This document shows positions 46,093 through 58,313 of a stretch of 64,000 nt of DNA, piece by piece. The first letter of the stretch is position 1, and each line of letters opens with the position of its first letter. Location of the stretch: the NCBI GenBank assembly GCA_028554755.1, contig JAPTOF010000024.1, positions 6,153,001-6,217,000 on the forward strand, read 5' to 3'. A program made the translations under genes and the position numbers. The notes under the pieces are model-generated. The model was not told where the DNA came from, did not search any database, and worked only from the letters and a program-made list of their open reading frames with translations. This stretch comes from Cordia subcordata. Lineage: Eukaryota > Streptophyta > Magnoliopsida > Boraginales > Cordiaceae.

Positions 46093-47309
46093 TCTTGTTT
46101 GATCAAAGAAGCCATCTTACCTCTTTGATGGCACTCTGCAATTCAGTCGTCCTTGCTACCGCATAGGAAACATTCGTATGTTTTTAATTTGGCTTGATTG
46201 CCACCGTTCCTTCTCTGGTCCTTAGCCTTGGGGTGTGGGGGTCTAAATTGGCCCTATTTAGAGTTTGAAAAGGATGCTTGGGCCTTGCTTCTGTCTCTAT
46301 CTCCCCCACTTTTCCCCTTGCTAGTAGTTGGCCCTTTTGGTTTGAAGGAATCTCGACACTTCGAGAATTCAATGAGGCTCTTAGTTGTGGCTATGGCGGA
46401 TGCAAGGTCTTGCACACCACGCCTTTGTAGTTCTTGCCTTGTCCATGATTGCAAGCCATCAAGGAAACAAAACAAAGCATCTTTGTCAGACAAGTTATGG
46501 ATTTCAAGCATTACCTCTTGAAATTCCTTCACATAATCCCGGATATTGCCTTTGTGTTGCATTTGGCGTAGGGATCCATGGGCCTTATATTCAACATTCT
46601 CAAGGTAAAGCTACTTCTTGATCTCCATCTTGAAGTCTTCCCGTGTTTGGAGCGTGCATCTGCCTCGTTCGGCATCGGTAGCACGCCATCTCCATCATAA
46701 CATAGAGACATCGGTTAAGTATAGAGGGGTTACACGCAATTTAGAAGTGTCATCCACCAAATTGGCAATGGCAAAGTATTGTTTCAGATTCTGAAGGAAG
46801 TTGTCAATCTCTCTTACATCTCTGTTACCCAAAAAGGATTGCGGTTTGGGCACATCAAGCTTAGGAGCTTGCTGGATGGTAGGAGCATTACCACTATTCA
46901 CTGTTGTTTTTCATAAGGCAAAATCACCTTTAACCACCTCTGCTTTGACTTTTAATCCTTCCAAGGCCAAGGTGAGGTCAACCTTGAAGGTTTCAACACT
47001 TTGTTTCACAGTAACACTGAGAGAGTTGAGAGTAGCGAGCAACTCTACCTACAACTCTTCATCTCTTTTCTTTAGCTCTTCCATACGATTAGCTAGGTCT
47101 ATCTTGTCACTAGCTTCCAAGCTTTGAATTCAAGGGATAAGATCCCCTACCATTGCCATATTTTCTAATATGGCCTTCTTCACATGTTCTAGACAAGTCT
47201 TAAGAGAACTAAGTTGATCTCTTGAGCTAGCCCTGGAGGATTTTCCATCTTACACGTTGGCTTCTCGACAACCACCTGAGTGCTTGCTTTACCTTTTTCT
47301 CTGGCCATA
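46093..47309 (-). pseudogene. gag: G1 gag, broken
   Basis: The start ATG at 47309 reads MAREKGKASTQVVVEKPT, matching the MGREEGKASTQVVVEKPT frame at 59950. The capsid part is KLDVPKPQSFLGNRDVREID (46901-46695) and MQHKGNIRDYVKEFQEVMLE (46562-46254), followed by a Lys/Ser-rich linker and a zinc-knuckle remnant near 46160. Several frames are used, so it is inactive. Confidence 0.85.
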
Positions 47310-47344
47310 ATCCTAAACCAATAGCACCAAAATCAACACATATT

Positions 47345-50300
47345 GTCACGATTCGAATGGCAAGGGCTCGTCAACTTCACTGTCGTGCCCCTGGATGATT
47401 ATGACCTTGTATTAGGCTAGAGTGTCTTGATGAGGTACATGTTTTGCTTGTGCCATTTGGTAACTCAATTGTTGTGACAACGAATTTTACTCCTTGTTTT
47501 GCTTGTGCCATTTGGTAACTCAATTGTTGTGACAACGAATTTTACTCCTTGTACGGTGCCTATTATGAGAAGGCCAAAACAGAAGCCAAAACTACTCTGT
47601 CAGCAATGCAACTTGTCAAAGGCTTCAATAGGCACAAGGACACTTACCTCATAACATTGAAAGAGGAAGAGGTAGGATTCTATGAAAGGCCACACAATCT
47701 TCCTCAACCTATCCAAGCAGTCTTAAAGGAGTTCCATGACATCATGCCCAAGGAGTTGCCCAATAAGTTGCCTCTAAAGCAAGAAGTCGACCATAAGATC
47801 GAATTGATCGTAGGTGCCAAACCTCCTGCCATAACTCCTTATAAAATGGCGCAATCAAAATTGACTAAGTTAAAGAGACAGTTGCAAGAGTTGATTGATG
47901 CGAGGATGATTAGAGCATCAAACTCTCCGTTTGATGCCCTAGTGTTGCTCCAGAAGAGATCTAATAGCTTGTTACACGTGTGTGGATTATCGAGCCGTAA
48001 ACAAGATCACCATAAAAAACAAATACCCTATTCCACATATTATGGAGTTGTTTGATCAGCTTGTAGGTGCCAAAATTTTCTCCAAGATTGACTTGCGTTC
48101 GGGGTATTGGCAAGTCAAAGTTACGGAGGGCGACGAGCCTAACACAACGTGCGTGACTAGGCATGGTGCTTTTGAGTACCTTGTGATGCCTTTCAACTTA
48201 ACAAATGCACCAGCCACATTTTGCACACTCACAAACAGGGTGCTCCAACAATTCTTGGACAAATTTGTTGTTGTCTATCTAGATGACATTGTTGTGTATA
48301 GCTCTACTTTAGAAGAGCATGTTTGTCATTTGAGATAGGTCTTCCAAATGCTGAGTGAGCATGAGCCATACATCATGTTGGAGAAATGCAACTTTGCCAA
48401 GGAAAAGGTGCACTTTCTTGGCCATATTGTAAGTAGAGGCAAAATCAAGATGGATGATGACAAGGTGAGCAATTCGAGATTGGGAGCCGCCTATTGGAGT
48501 GCCTTAACTCAGATCTTTTCTTGGCTTGGCAAACTACCATCGACGATTTTTCAGGGATATTCAGCAGTCACAGCACCACTAATAGACTTGTTGAAAAAGA
48601 ACCAGCTGTGGGCTTGGAGTGAAGCATGCCAAACTACCTTTGAAGCATTGAAGCAGGCAATCTTGAGGGAACCAGTCCTTGCTTTGCCAGATTTTGCCAA
48701 ACCTTTTGAGGTACATACTGATACCTCTGACTTTGCTATTGAAGGGGTGTTGATGAAGGGCAAATACAGCATTGAAGTAGGCAATCTCGAGGGAACTGGC
48801 CCTCGCTTTGCCAGATTTTGCCAAGCCTTTTGAGGTGCTATTGAAAAGGTGTTGATAAAGGACAAACATCCTATTGCATATGAAAGTCGCAAGCTCAACT
48901 ACAGGGAATGACGGTATTCTGTCCATCAGAAAGAGATGACTGCCGTGGTGCATTGTCTTCAAACATGGCATCATTACTTGCTTTGGACCAAGTTAGTGGT
49001 GAGGACTGACAATGTGGCTGCCAGCTACTTTCAGACTCAAAATAAGCTCACATCTAAGCAAGCCCGGTGGCAAGGATTCCTTGCAGAATTTGATTTCATC
49101 ATGGAATATAAGTCGAGGAGGGATAACCGTGTCGCTGATGGATTGAGTAAGAAGGCTGAACTTGCTGCCATAAGCCGCCCAACCATCCCTCTAATTGACA
49201 AAATCCATGAAGGACTGCAGCATGATCCCATGGTGTAAGGACTTATGAACTATGCTAATGTAGGGACTTATGAACTATGCTAAGGAGGATAAGACCCGAC
49301 GATTCTGGTTGCAGGATAGCTTGCTGTTCACGAAAGATGATCGATTGTTCGTGCCGAAATAGGGAAACTTGAGGCCAGAAATCTTGAAGAAGTAACATGA
49401 TTCCTTGTGGGCAGGTAACCCTAGTATTCATTGCACTATGGCCTTAGTTAAGAATGCTTACTATTGGCCAAGGATGCGGGACAATAAGGAGACATGTGCA
49501 GACATGTTTGGTATGCTAGTAAGATAAGATTGAGCAAAAACACTCAGTAGGACTTCTACATTCGCTACTGCTGCTAGAATACCCATCCAAACATATCATT
49601 ATGGACTTCATCACTTGCTTACCGAAGTTTAAAAGATGTGGCACAATCTTGGTGGTGGTTGACAAGCTGTCCAAGTATACAATCTTTATCCTTGCTCCTC
49701 TGGATGTCACTACACATGAAATAGCCAAGCTCTTCATGAGATATGTGGTAAAATGGTAGGGTGTGCAGAATTGTTCAAGTTGCTTGGCTCCGACTTAGTA
49801 TTTTCTATCAACTTTCATCCTGAAACCGATGGGCAGACGAAACGGGTGAATGCTTTACTTGAGCTTTACTTGAGGCATTATATGAGTGCCAACCAGAAGG
49901 ATTGGATTCAACTCCTAGATGTGGCTCAATTTTCTTACAACCTCCAAAGGAGTGAATCCACTAGTCGAAGTCTCTTTGAAGTTACCATAGGTCGTCAACC
50001 GCTAACTCCACATATGAGTGATTCAGGCTATACGGGATATGCCCCAACTACCTACAAATTTGTGAAAGAGTTAGAAGAAGAACGGGACATGGCTAGGGCA
50101 ATAATGGAGCGTGCTACAAGGAAATGAAGAAATGGGCCGCCAAAAAGTGAAGACATGTGGAATAAAATGAGGGAGACATGGTGATGGTAAAACTTATCCC
50201 TTACAATTCAAGACTCTGTGAACAGTGCACAAAGGGTTAGTGCGCTAGTATGACAGTCCATTCAAGGTAGTCAGGCAAGTGGGCACGGTGTCCTATCAAT

Positions 50301-50600
50301 TGAAGTCGCCACCCAAACTGAGAATCCACCCAGTCTTTCATGTTAGCTTCCTCAAGCCCTACTTTGCTGATCCAGAAGATCCGACTAGAAGAGAGTCAAA
50401 TCGTGCCCCAACTACTGTTGTCACATCCTTTGATTGGCAGGTAGATGAAATTCTGGCTGATCGAATCAAGGGAAAACGAGGCGTGCTGTGGTGGATAGAA
50501 TACCTAGTAACGTGGAAAAATGCACCCTTGTACGAGGATACATGGGAACACGAAAATCAAATGTATGTGGCAATCCAAGAAGCAGATAGAGGAATTTAAT
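47345..50600 (+). pseudogene. pol: G2 pol, broken
   Basis: A protease tail carries a 55-bp tandem duplication. Reverse transcriptase (47549-48338) has TITPYKMAQSKL-like text, [50 protein letters not shown] and [13 protein letters not shown]. RNase H (48340-49240) holds an internal duplication of about 122 bp (48655 and 48777). Integrase includes NFHPETDGQTKRVNALLELY, where the catalytic Glu of the ...QTERVN box is Lys. The C-terminus is HPVFHVSFLKPYF, and a chromodomain remnant VLWWIEYLVTWKNAPLYEDT lies at 50490-50550. Stops and frameshifts are scattered through it. Confidence 0.9.
47441..47550 (+). repeat. Exact 55-bp tandem duplication
   Basis: GTTTTGCTTGTGCCATTTGG and the 35 bases after it occur at 47441-47495 and again at 47496-47550 without a mismatch. 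It lies in the protease tail of G2. Perfect identity in an otherwise decayed element suggests a recent event. Confidence 0.9.
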
Positions 50601-50644
50601 AGCATGATGACGTCAAGGATGACGCTGGATCAAGTAAGGGAGGA

Positions 50645-51304
50645 TGTAATACCCCGTACTTTGGCGGAAATTGGCTGACTTGGTTGGAAAGTGGCCCTCA
50701 CACATTCTTTATTTAGTTGGAAGAAAAAGGGCATTTTCTACAAGCCTTCTAGAAGTTATGGTACTGGTTTGCCTGGCTATGGGGGGAAAAACGTGCAGCA
50801 AGACAACTTGCACTACCGACCAAACTACATTACATGACAAAGACTTATACAAGTTGCCAATGAAAGCTTCTATTCTGCTCAGATTCCTTTCTTGTTGCCC
50901 AGGAAGTTCTAGTTGCTGCCCAAACAAAATGGAGGGAAAAGTAGCTCATTTTTGTACATATCTTGTGTTTGAATTATACTTGTACATGTATAAATAGGGG
51001 TAGTGGCTAAGCATGAAATGGGGAAAGCCCTTATACACTTGTAAACACTCTATTGCAGTGAAATACGAAGCCAATTTTGGCCAGCTACTTCTCTGCTGTT
51101 GTCCAAGCATTCTCCAAGGTTTTAAGTCGCTTATTTGTGGCTAAGTACGTTGTTATTGTGACTGCTTATGGCTCAACTCTTGTTGGCCAGCTTACTAAGT
51201 GTGTAACACCAAAGTTAAGGCCCACCTTTGCCTAAGTGTCGGAGTCGTGCTTGACCTCTAACACTTCAAAACTTTTGTTGCTCTTCTCTAATAACCTTAC
51301 AGAT
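50645..51304 (+). repeat. LTR of G2, truncated at its right end
   Basis: It starts TGTAATACCCCGTACTTTGG directly after GTAAGGGAGGA (polypurine tract) and includes GTATAAATAGGGGTAGTGGC (about 50988-51007, TATA-like) and the AAGCATTCTCCAAGGTT and GTACGTTGTTATTGTGAC phrases. The final part, seen in G5 as CTCTGATCCCGTGACA, is replaced by RNase H sequence of G3. Confidence 0.8.
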
Positions 51305-52805
51305 ACCCCTGTGCCTATGAAAGTCACAAGCTCAATGACACAAAACGACGGCATTATGTCCATGAGAAAAAGATGATTGCTATGGCGTCATTACTTGCTT
51401 GAGACCAGGTTCGTGGTGAGGACCGACAATGTGGCTGCCAGCTACTTTCAGACTCAAAAGAAGCTCACACCTGAGCAAGCCTAGTGGCAAAGATTCCTTA
51501 CGAGATTTGATTTCATCATGAAATTATGAGCCAGGAAAGGGCAATTGTGTCGCTAATGCATTAAGTGGGAAGGCTGAACTTGTTGCCATAATCTGCCCAA
51601 CTAGCTCTCTAATTGATAGAATCCATGAAGGACTACAACATGATCCCATGTCTTTGGGACTCATGAACTATGCCAAGGAGGGCAAGACCCGATGATTCGA
51701 GTTGCAGGATGGTTTACTGTTCACAATAGATGACCGATTGTTCGTGTCGAAATGGGGAAACTTAAGGTGAGAAATCTTGAAGAAGTTCCATGATTCCTTG
51801 TGAGTGGGTCACCTTGGTATTTATTGCACCATAACCTTAGTCGAAGATGCTTACTATTGGCCAAGGATGCGGGACGATATGGAGACATAAGTGCGGACAT
51901 GTTTGATATGTCAGCAGGATAAGATTGAGCAAAAGCACCCAGTAAGACTTCTACAACCACTGCCAGTGTCGGAATACCCATTAAAGCATATCACTATGGA
52001 CTTCATCACTTGCTTATCGAAGTCTAAAGGATGTGGCATAATCTTGGTGATGGTAAACAAGCTGTCCAAATATGCAATCTTTATCCCTGTTTCTCTGGAT
52101 GTTACCGAGCATGAAACAATGAAACTCTTCATGAGATAAATGGTGAAATGGCGGGGTATGGCGAAGATGATTGTGAGTGATTGGGAACTTTTGGTCAGAT
52201 TTGTTCAAATTGCTTGGCTCCGAATTAGGATTTTCTACTAGCTTTTATCTTCAAACCGATGGGCAGACAGAGAGGCTGAATGCTTTATTTGAGCTTTACT
52301 TGAGGCATTATGTGAGTGCTAACCAGAATGATTGAATTTGACTCTTGGATGTGGCTCAATTTTCTTATAATCTCCAAAAGAGTGAATCCACTGGTTAGAG
52401 TCCTTTTAAAGTTGCCACAGGGCGTCAACCACTGATTCCACATACGGTTGATTCAGGCTATATGGGAAATGCCCCAACTACCTACAAATTTGCAAAAGAG
52501 TTGCAAGAAAAACAAGACATGGCTAGGGCAACATTTGAGCATGCTGCTAGGAAATGAGGTAATAGGCCAACAAAAAGCGAAGACTGGTGGAATACAATGA
52601 GGGAGACATGTTAATGGTAAAACTTATCCCCTCACAGTTCAAGACTCGGTAGGCAGTGGACAGAGGGTTATCATGCCGATATGAAGGTCCGTTTAAGGTG
52701 GTCAGGTAAGTAGGCAAGGTGTCCTACCAATAGGACTTGCCACCCAAATTGAGAATCCATCCAGTCTTCCATGCTAGCTTCATTAAATCATACTTTGTAG
52801 ATCAA
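51305..52805 (+). mobile_element. Gypsy chromovirus fragment G3 (RNase H to integrase C-terminus)
   Basis: It starts inside RNase H (CCTATGAAAGTCACAAGCTC), continues with the integrase finger (MRTCLICQQDKIEQKHPVRL at 51891), the core (HITMDFITCLSKSKGCG) and a QTERLN box that keeps the catalytic Glu, and stops in the text before the chromodomain (about 52800), where G4 begins. Many stops and frameshifts. Confidence 0.85.
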
Positions 52806-54524
52806 GGCAACTAACTTCAAAGCCACGCCCATTATCGGAGTTGCTCGAGGTGTCCAAACTAGAATTGGGGAATGGCAAGGGTTCATCAACTTCACTATCG
52901 TGCCCCTGAATGACTATGACCTTGTGTTAGGCCTAGAGTGGCTTGATGAGGTACGTGCTTTGCTTGTACCATTTGGTAACTCAATTATTGTGATAGGGAA
53001 TTCTACTCCTTATACAATGCCTATAGTGAGAGGGACCAAAACAAAAGCCGAAACAACGCTGTCGGTAATACAACTTGTCAAAGGCTTCAAAAGACACAAG
53101 GACACTTACCTTATGTTGAAAAAGGAAGGGGCAAAACCCCATACAAAGCCACACAATCTTACTCAACCTGTCCAAGCAGTCTCGAAGGAGTTCCATGACA
53201 TCGTGCCTAGGGAGTTGCCCAAGAAGTTGCCTTCAAAGCGAGATGTCGACCATAAGATTGAATTGATTAAAAACGCCAGACCTCCTACCATAGCTCCTTA
53301 TAGAATGGCGTAATCAGAATTGGCTGAGTTGAAGAGACAGTTGCACGAGTTGCTTTATACGGGGATGATCAGACCATCAAACTCTCCGTTTGGTGCCCCG
53401 GTAATATTCCAGAAGAAATTTGATGGCTCATTACGCATGTGTATGGATTATCGAGCCTGAAACAAAATCACCATAAAAAACAAATACCCTATTCCACATA
53501 TTATGGAGTTGTTTGATCAACTTGGATGTGCCTAATTCTTCTCCAAGATTGACTTGCATTTGGTATATTGGCAAGTTAGAGTTACGCAAGACGACAAGCC
53601 CAAAATGGCGTGGGTGACCAGATATGGTGCTTTTGAGTATCTTGTGATGCCTTTCAGCTTCACAAATGTACCTACCACATTTTGCACACTCATGAACAAG
53701 GTGTTCCGACCGTTCTTGGACAAATTTGTTATTGTCTATTTAGATGACATTGATATGTATAGCTCTACCTAGGGGGAGCATGTTTGCCATTTGTGGTAGG
53801 TCTTCCAAAAGCTAAGAGAGCATAAGCTATACATCAAGTTGGAGAAATGAAACTTTGCTCAGGAAGAGGTGCACTTTCTTGGCCATATTGTGGGTAGACG
53901 CAAAATTAGGATGGATGATGATAAGGTGAAGAAAATTTGAGATTGGGAGCCACCTGCTGGAGTGCCCCAACTCAAATCTTTTCTTGGCCTGGCAAACTAT
54001 TATCGGCAGTTTGTTCAAGGATATTCAGCAGTTGCCGCACCACTAACAGACTTGCTGAAAAAGAACCAGCTGTGGGCATAGACTGAAGCATACAAAACTA
54101 TCTTTGAAGATTTGAAACAGGTAGTCTGAAGGGAACTAGTCCTTATTTTGCTAGATTTTGCCAAACCTTTTGAGGTACATACTGATGCCTCTGACTTTGC
54201 TATTAGAGGGATGTTAATGCAAGACAAAAACCCCATTGCATATGAAAGTTGCAAGCTTAACGATATAGAATGACGGTATTCTGTCCATGAGAAAGAGATG
54301 ACTGCTGTGGTGTATTGTCTTCAGACATGGCGTCATTACTTGCTTAGGACCAGGTTCGTGGTGAGGACCAACAACGTGGCTGCTAGCTACTTTCAGACTT
54401 AAAAGAAGCTCACACCTAAGCAAGCTCGGTGGCAAAGATTTCTTGCGGAATTTGATTTCATCTTGGAATATAGCTGGGGAGGGACAACCGTGTCACTGAT
54501 GCATTGAGTAGGAAGGGTGGACTT
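52806..54524 (+). mobile_element. Gypsy chromovirus fragment G4 (protease to RNase H)
   Basis: It enters at the protease region (ATPIIGVARGVQTRIGEW) and runs through an open frame at 52900-53313 (YDLVLGLEWLDEVRALLVPF ... HKIELIKNARPPTIAPYRMA). Reverse transcriptase follows with single-codon stops ([47 protein letters not shown]), then RNase H to about 54510. It is ended by the LTR terminus of G5 at 54525. Confidence 0.88.
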
Positions 54525-55228
54525 TGTCACGGGATCAGAGTTTTGAGGCCGAAAACCCAACCACCGTGCGGTGCTTAGCCAAGTAAAGGACCTGACTAAG
54601 CACGCCTGAGGTTACCAAAGATCAGCAATGAAAAGGGGAGTATTGGAAGCCAAGCATGACCTCAACACTTCACCAAGGAAAGGCCCACAAAATGGGTGTT
54701 GGCTATGCAGCAACTGAACCAACAAAGGGTGGACAGTAAAATAGAGGCTGCAGCAAGGTTACCAGGCCGAATAAGGGACTTATAAGCTTGGAGAATGCTA
54801 GTAAAAGAGCAGGGAAGAGACTGGGTGAGAATTGCATTCTATTTCTCTTTGAGAGAGTTTTCTTTACAATTGTGCATGGAGCTTTTTGCTTTTTCTATGT
54901 GCCTATCAATATGTCAAATGTACAAATGCATGTACAAGATATTTTACAAAATAGCAGCTAGTTTTTCCTCCCATTTCCTTGGGTAGTAGTTGGGACATCT
55001 TGGGCAGCAAGCAACGGGCTGGGCTGGCAGCTAGGAGACAACTACTTTCCCTCCAAAACTCAAGCACCACCCTTCTAGAACGCTGCTAGGATGGGCCTGC
55101 ACATCTCTCATGAGATTGGCAACAAAAAGGGGCAATGCATCCATCAAAATTGGCCAACTTAGGCCCAAAATAAGGGCATTATCTTGGCAAGGCAGAAATT
55201 GAAGTGCCAAAATGTGCCATGCATTACA
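54525..55228 (-). repeat. 3' LTR of G5
   Basis: On the minus strand it runs TGTAATGCATGGCACATTTT to CTCTGATCCCGTGACA: 704 bp with TG...CA ends, directly after AGTGGGGGAGGG. It is the only LTR of the cluster with both ends in good order. The five bases before the left end are GACTT; the other end of the element is lost, so the duplication cannot be checked. Confidence 0.85.
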
Positions 55229-55239
55229 CCCTCCCCCAC

Positions 55240-57250
55240 TTAACTCAGCGTCGCCCCGGACACCTTGGTATGTTTGAACTCCTCTATTTGCTTCTTGAAT
55301 TGCCACAACTGATCTTCATGCTCCCAGGAAGCCTCGTGTGTAGGGGCATCTTTCCACTTTACCAAATATTCAGTCCACCTCGGCACGCCTCGTTTTCCTT
55401 TGACTTGGTCGGCTAGGATTTCATCCACTTCCCTATCAAATGATGTAACAATGGTAGTAGGAGCACGACTTGATTCTCCTTTAGCTGGATCTTCAAGGTC
55501 ATCAAAATATGGCTTGAGGAAGCTAACATGGAAGACAAGATGGATTTTCAACTTCGGTGGCAGCTCCAATTGGTAAGAAACTTTGCCTACTCGTTTGACC
55601 ACCTTGAACGGACCCTTATATCGGCGTACTAGCCCTCTGTGCACTGTTCGTAGGGTCTTGAATTGAGCAGGGATAAGCTTCAGCATCACCATATCTCCTT
55701 CATTATATTCCACCAGTCTTCGCTTTTTGTCTGCCCTTTTCTTCATCTTGCTGGCAACACGCTCCATTGTCGCCCTAGCAATGTCCCGTTCTTCTTGCAA
55801 CTCTTTTGCAAACTTGTAGGCAGCTGGGGCATTTCCTGTATAACCAGAATCAACTATGTGGGGAGTCAATGGTTGACAGTCTGTGGCAATCTCAAAGGGA
55901 CTCCGGCTAGTGGACTCACTCCTTTAGAGGTTGTAGAAAAATTAAGCCACATCTAAGAGCCTAACCCAATCCTTTTGGTTGGCACTCACATAGTGCCTTA
56001 AGTAGAGCACAAACAAAGCGTTTACCCGCTCCGCCTGCCCATTGATTTGAGGATAGAAGCTAGTAGAGAAAGCCAAGCCAGAGCCAAGAAGTTTGAACAA
56101 CTCAGACCAAAATTTCCCACTGAACCGGGGGTCCCTGTCGCTCACAATCATCTTCGGCACACCCTACCATTTCACCGCATACCTCATGAAAAGTTTGGCT
56201 GCTTCATGTGCAGTGACATCCAGAGAAGTAGGGATGAAAATAGCGTACTCGGATAGCCTGTCTACCACAACTAAAATGGTGCCACACCCTTCAGACTTCG
56301 GCAACCAAGTGATGAAGTCTATAGTGACATGCTTAAATGGATGCTCCGGCACTGGCAATGGTTGAAGAAGCCTTACTAGGTGCTTTTACTCAATTTTATC
56401 CTACTAGCACACCAATCATGTTTTCACATAAGTCTCTACATCATCACATATCCTTGGCCAATAGTAAGCATCTTTAACTAAAGCCATGGTGCAATGAATA
56501 CCAGGGTGTCCTGCCCACGAAGAATCATGGCATTTCTTTAGAATTTCTCGCCGTAAGTTCTCCTACTTTGGTATAAACACATGGTCTTCTTTGTTAAGCG
56601 ACAAACCATCCTGCGCCCAAAACAGTCGGGTCTTGCCTTCCTTGGCATAATTGATGAGTCCCTGGGCCATGGGATCATGCCTTAGCCTTTCATGAATTTT
56701 ATCAATTAGGGGGCTAGTCGGGCGACTTATGGTAGCAAGTTCTGCCTTCCTGCTCAATGCATCAACAACACGATTGTCCCTTCCCGGCTTGTACTCCACA
56801 GTCAAATCAAACTCTGCCAGGAATCCTTGCCACCGGGCTTGCTTAGGGGTGAGTTTCTTTTGCATCTGAAAATAACTGGCAGCCATATTATCTGTCCTCA
56901 TCACGAAACTGGTCCCAAGCAAATAATAAGGCCACGTCCGAAGACAATGTACCGCGACAGTCATTTCTTTCTCATGGATCATCACTCCGTGTCATTGAGC
57001 TTGCGGCTTTCATATGCAAGAGGATGTTTGTCTTGCATCAACACCCCTTCAATAGCAAAGTCAAAAGCATCAGTGTGCACCTCAAAAGGCTTGGCAAAGT
57101 CTGGCAAAGCAAGGATTGGTTCTCTTGAGACTGCCTACTTCAATGCTTCAAAGGCAATTTGGCATGCTTCACTCCATGCCCACAGCCGGTTCTTCTTCAG
57201 CAAGTCCATTAATGGATCAGCAATTGCTAAATACCCCTGGACGAACCGCT
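55240..57250 (-). pseudogene. pol: G5 RNase H, integrase and chromodomain
   Basis: RNase H text (AVHCLRTWPYYLLGTSFVMR, DNRVVDALSRKAELA) lies at 56985-56600. The integrase core shows all three acidic positions: VTIDFITWLPKSEG (about 56320), MPKMIVSDRDPRFSGKFW (56160) and FYPQINGQAERVNALF (about 56050). The 209-codon frame 55869-55240 carries the C-terminal domain (YNEGDMVMLKLIP, HLVFHVSFLKPYF) and a good chromodomain (VPRWTEYLVKWKDAPTHEAS, WEHEDQLWQFKKQIEEF). Stops near 55925 and 56165 and other frame changes still break the chain. Confidence 0.9.
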
Positions 57251-57455
57251 GATAATAGTTTTCCAGGCCAAGAAAGGATCTGAGTTAAGGCACTCCAACA
57301 GGTGGCTCCTAATCTCTAATTGCCTTTACTTTATCATCATCCATCCTGATTTTGCCTCTGCCCACAATATGGCCAAGGAAGTGCACTTCTTCCTTGGCAA
57401 AGCTATACTTTTCTAGTTTAATGTATAGCTAATGTTCCTTCAATTTCTAGAAGAC

Positions 57456-58268
57456 CTACCTCAAATGACAAACATGCTCTTCCAAGGTAGAACTATACAT
57501 AACTATATCATCCAAATAAACCACAACAAACTTGTCTAAGAATAGCCGGATCACCTTGTTCATGAGTGTGCAAAAGGTGGTAGGTGCATTTGTTAAACCA
57601 AAAGGCATTACAAGATATTCAAAGGCACCATACCTAGTCACATATGCTGTCTTAGGCTCATCACCCTCCGCAATTCTAACTTGCCAATACCCTGAGCGTA
57701 AGTCAATTTTGGAGAAGAACCTGGCACTTTCAAGTTGATCAAACAACTCCATAACATGTGGAATGGGGTACTTGTTTTTTATGGTGATCTTGTTCAGAGT
57801 CCTATAATCCACACACATCCATAAAAAGCCATTAGTCTTCTTCTGGAATAGCACCGGGGCACCAAATGGAGAGCTTGATGGCCTGATCATCCCAGCATCA
57901 GGCAATTCTTGCAATTGCCTCTCAAGTTCAGCCAACTCTGTTTGTGCCATCCTATAAGGAGCCATGACAGGAGGCCTAACACCTTCAACCAATTCAATCT
58001 TGTGATCAATTTCCCGTTGTGGAGGCAACTTCTTGGGCAACTCCTTGGGCATAATATCATGGAATTCCTGCAAGACTGCCTGGACAGGTTGAGGAAGATT
58101 GTGTAGTTCCCCTTTGGGTCTGGCTTTCTCTTTCTTTAAGGCTACAAGGTAAGTCTCCTCATGTCTCTTGAAGCCTTTAACAAGTTGCATGGCTGACAAG
58201 GTCTTGGCTTCAGCTTTGGCCCCCTTCTCTATATGCACCATACAGGGAGAAAAGCTTCCTGTCACCAC
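57456..58268 (-). pseudogene. pol: G5 reverse transcriptase, 270 open codons
   Basis: The longest pol frame of the cluster. After a protease-RT linker ([20 protein letters not shown]) it shows [99 protein letters not shown] and the active-site YLDDIVMYS. It stops after EEHVCHLR, before the thumb is complete; the thumb continues in another frame toward 57300. Palm motifs are intact, but the polyprotein is not continuous with gag or integrase. Confidence 0.92.
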
Positions 58269-58313
58269 AATTAAGTTACCAAATGGTACAAGTAAAGTAC
58301 GTACCTCATCAAG

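Larger units (their letters stand above)
41856..47335 (-). mobile_element. Gypsy chromovirus copy G1, truncated at its 5' end
   Basis: Minus-strand order: gag (start 47309), protease, reverse transcriptase, RNase H, integrase, chromodomain, polypurine tract (GTGGGGGAGGG) and 3' LTR. The 5' LTR is missing; at about 47335 the leader meets the protease region of G2 head to head. It is degenerate throughout. Confidence 0.9.
47336..51304 (+). mobile_element. Gypsy chromovirus copy G2, lacking gag and 5' LTR
   Basis: It enters at the protease C-terminus (about 47345), runs through reverse transcriptase, RNase H, integrase and chromodomain, and ends in an LTR (50645-51304) that is cut before its terminal CCCGTGACA. 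It lies head to head with G1 and is joined to G3 at about 51305. Confidence 0.88.

Noticed and set aside
48551..48974. Minus-strand frames of 115 and 131 codons in G2
   Set aside because: They are antisense shadows of the + strand RNase H region; similar shadows recur in every copy of the family.
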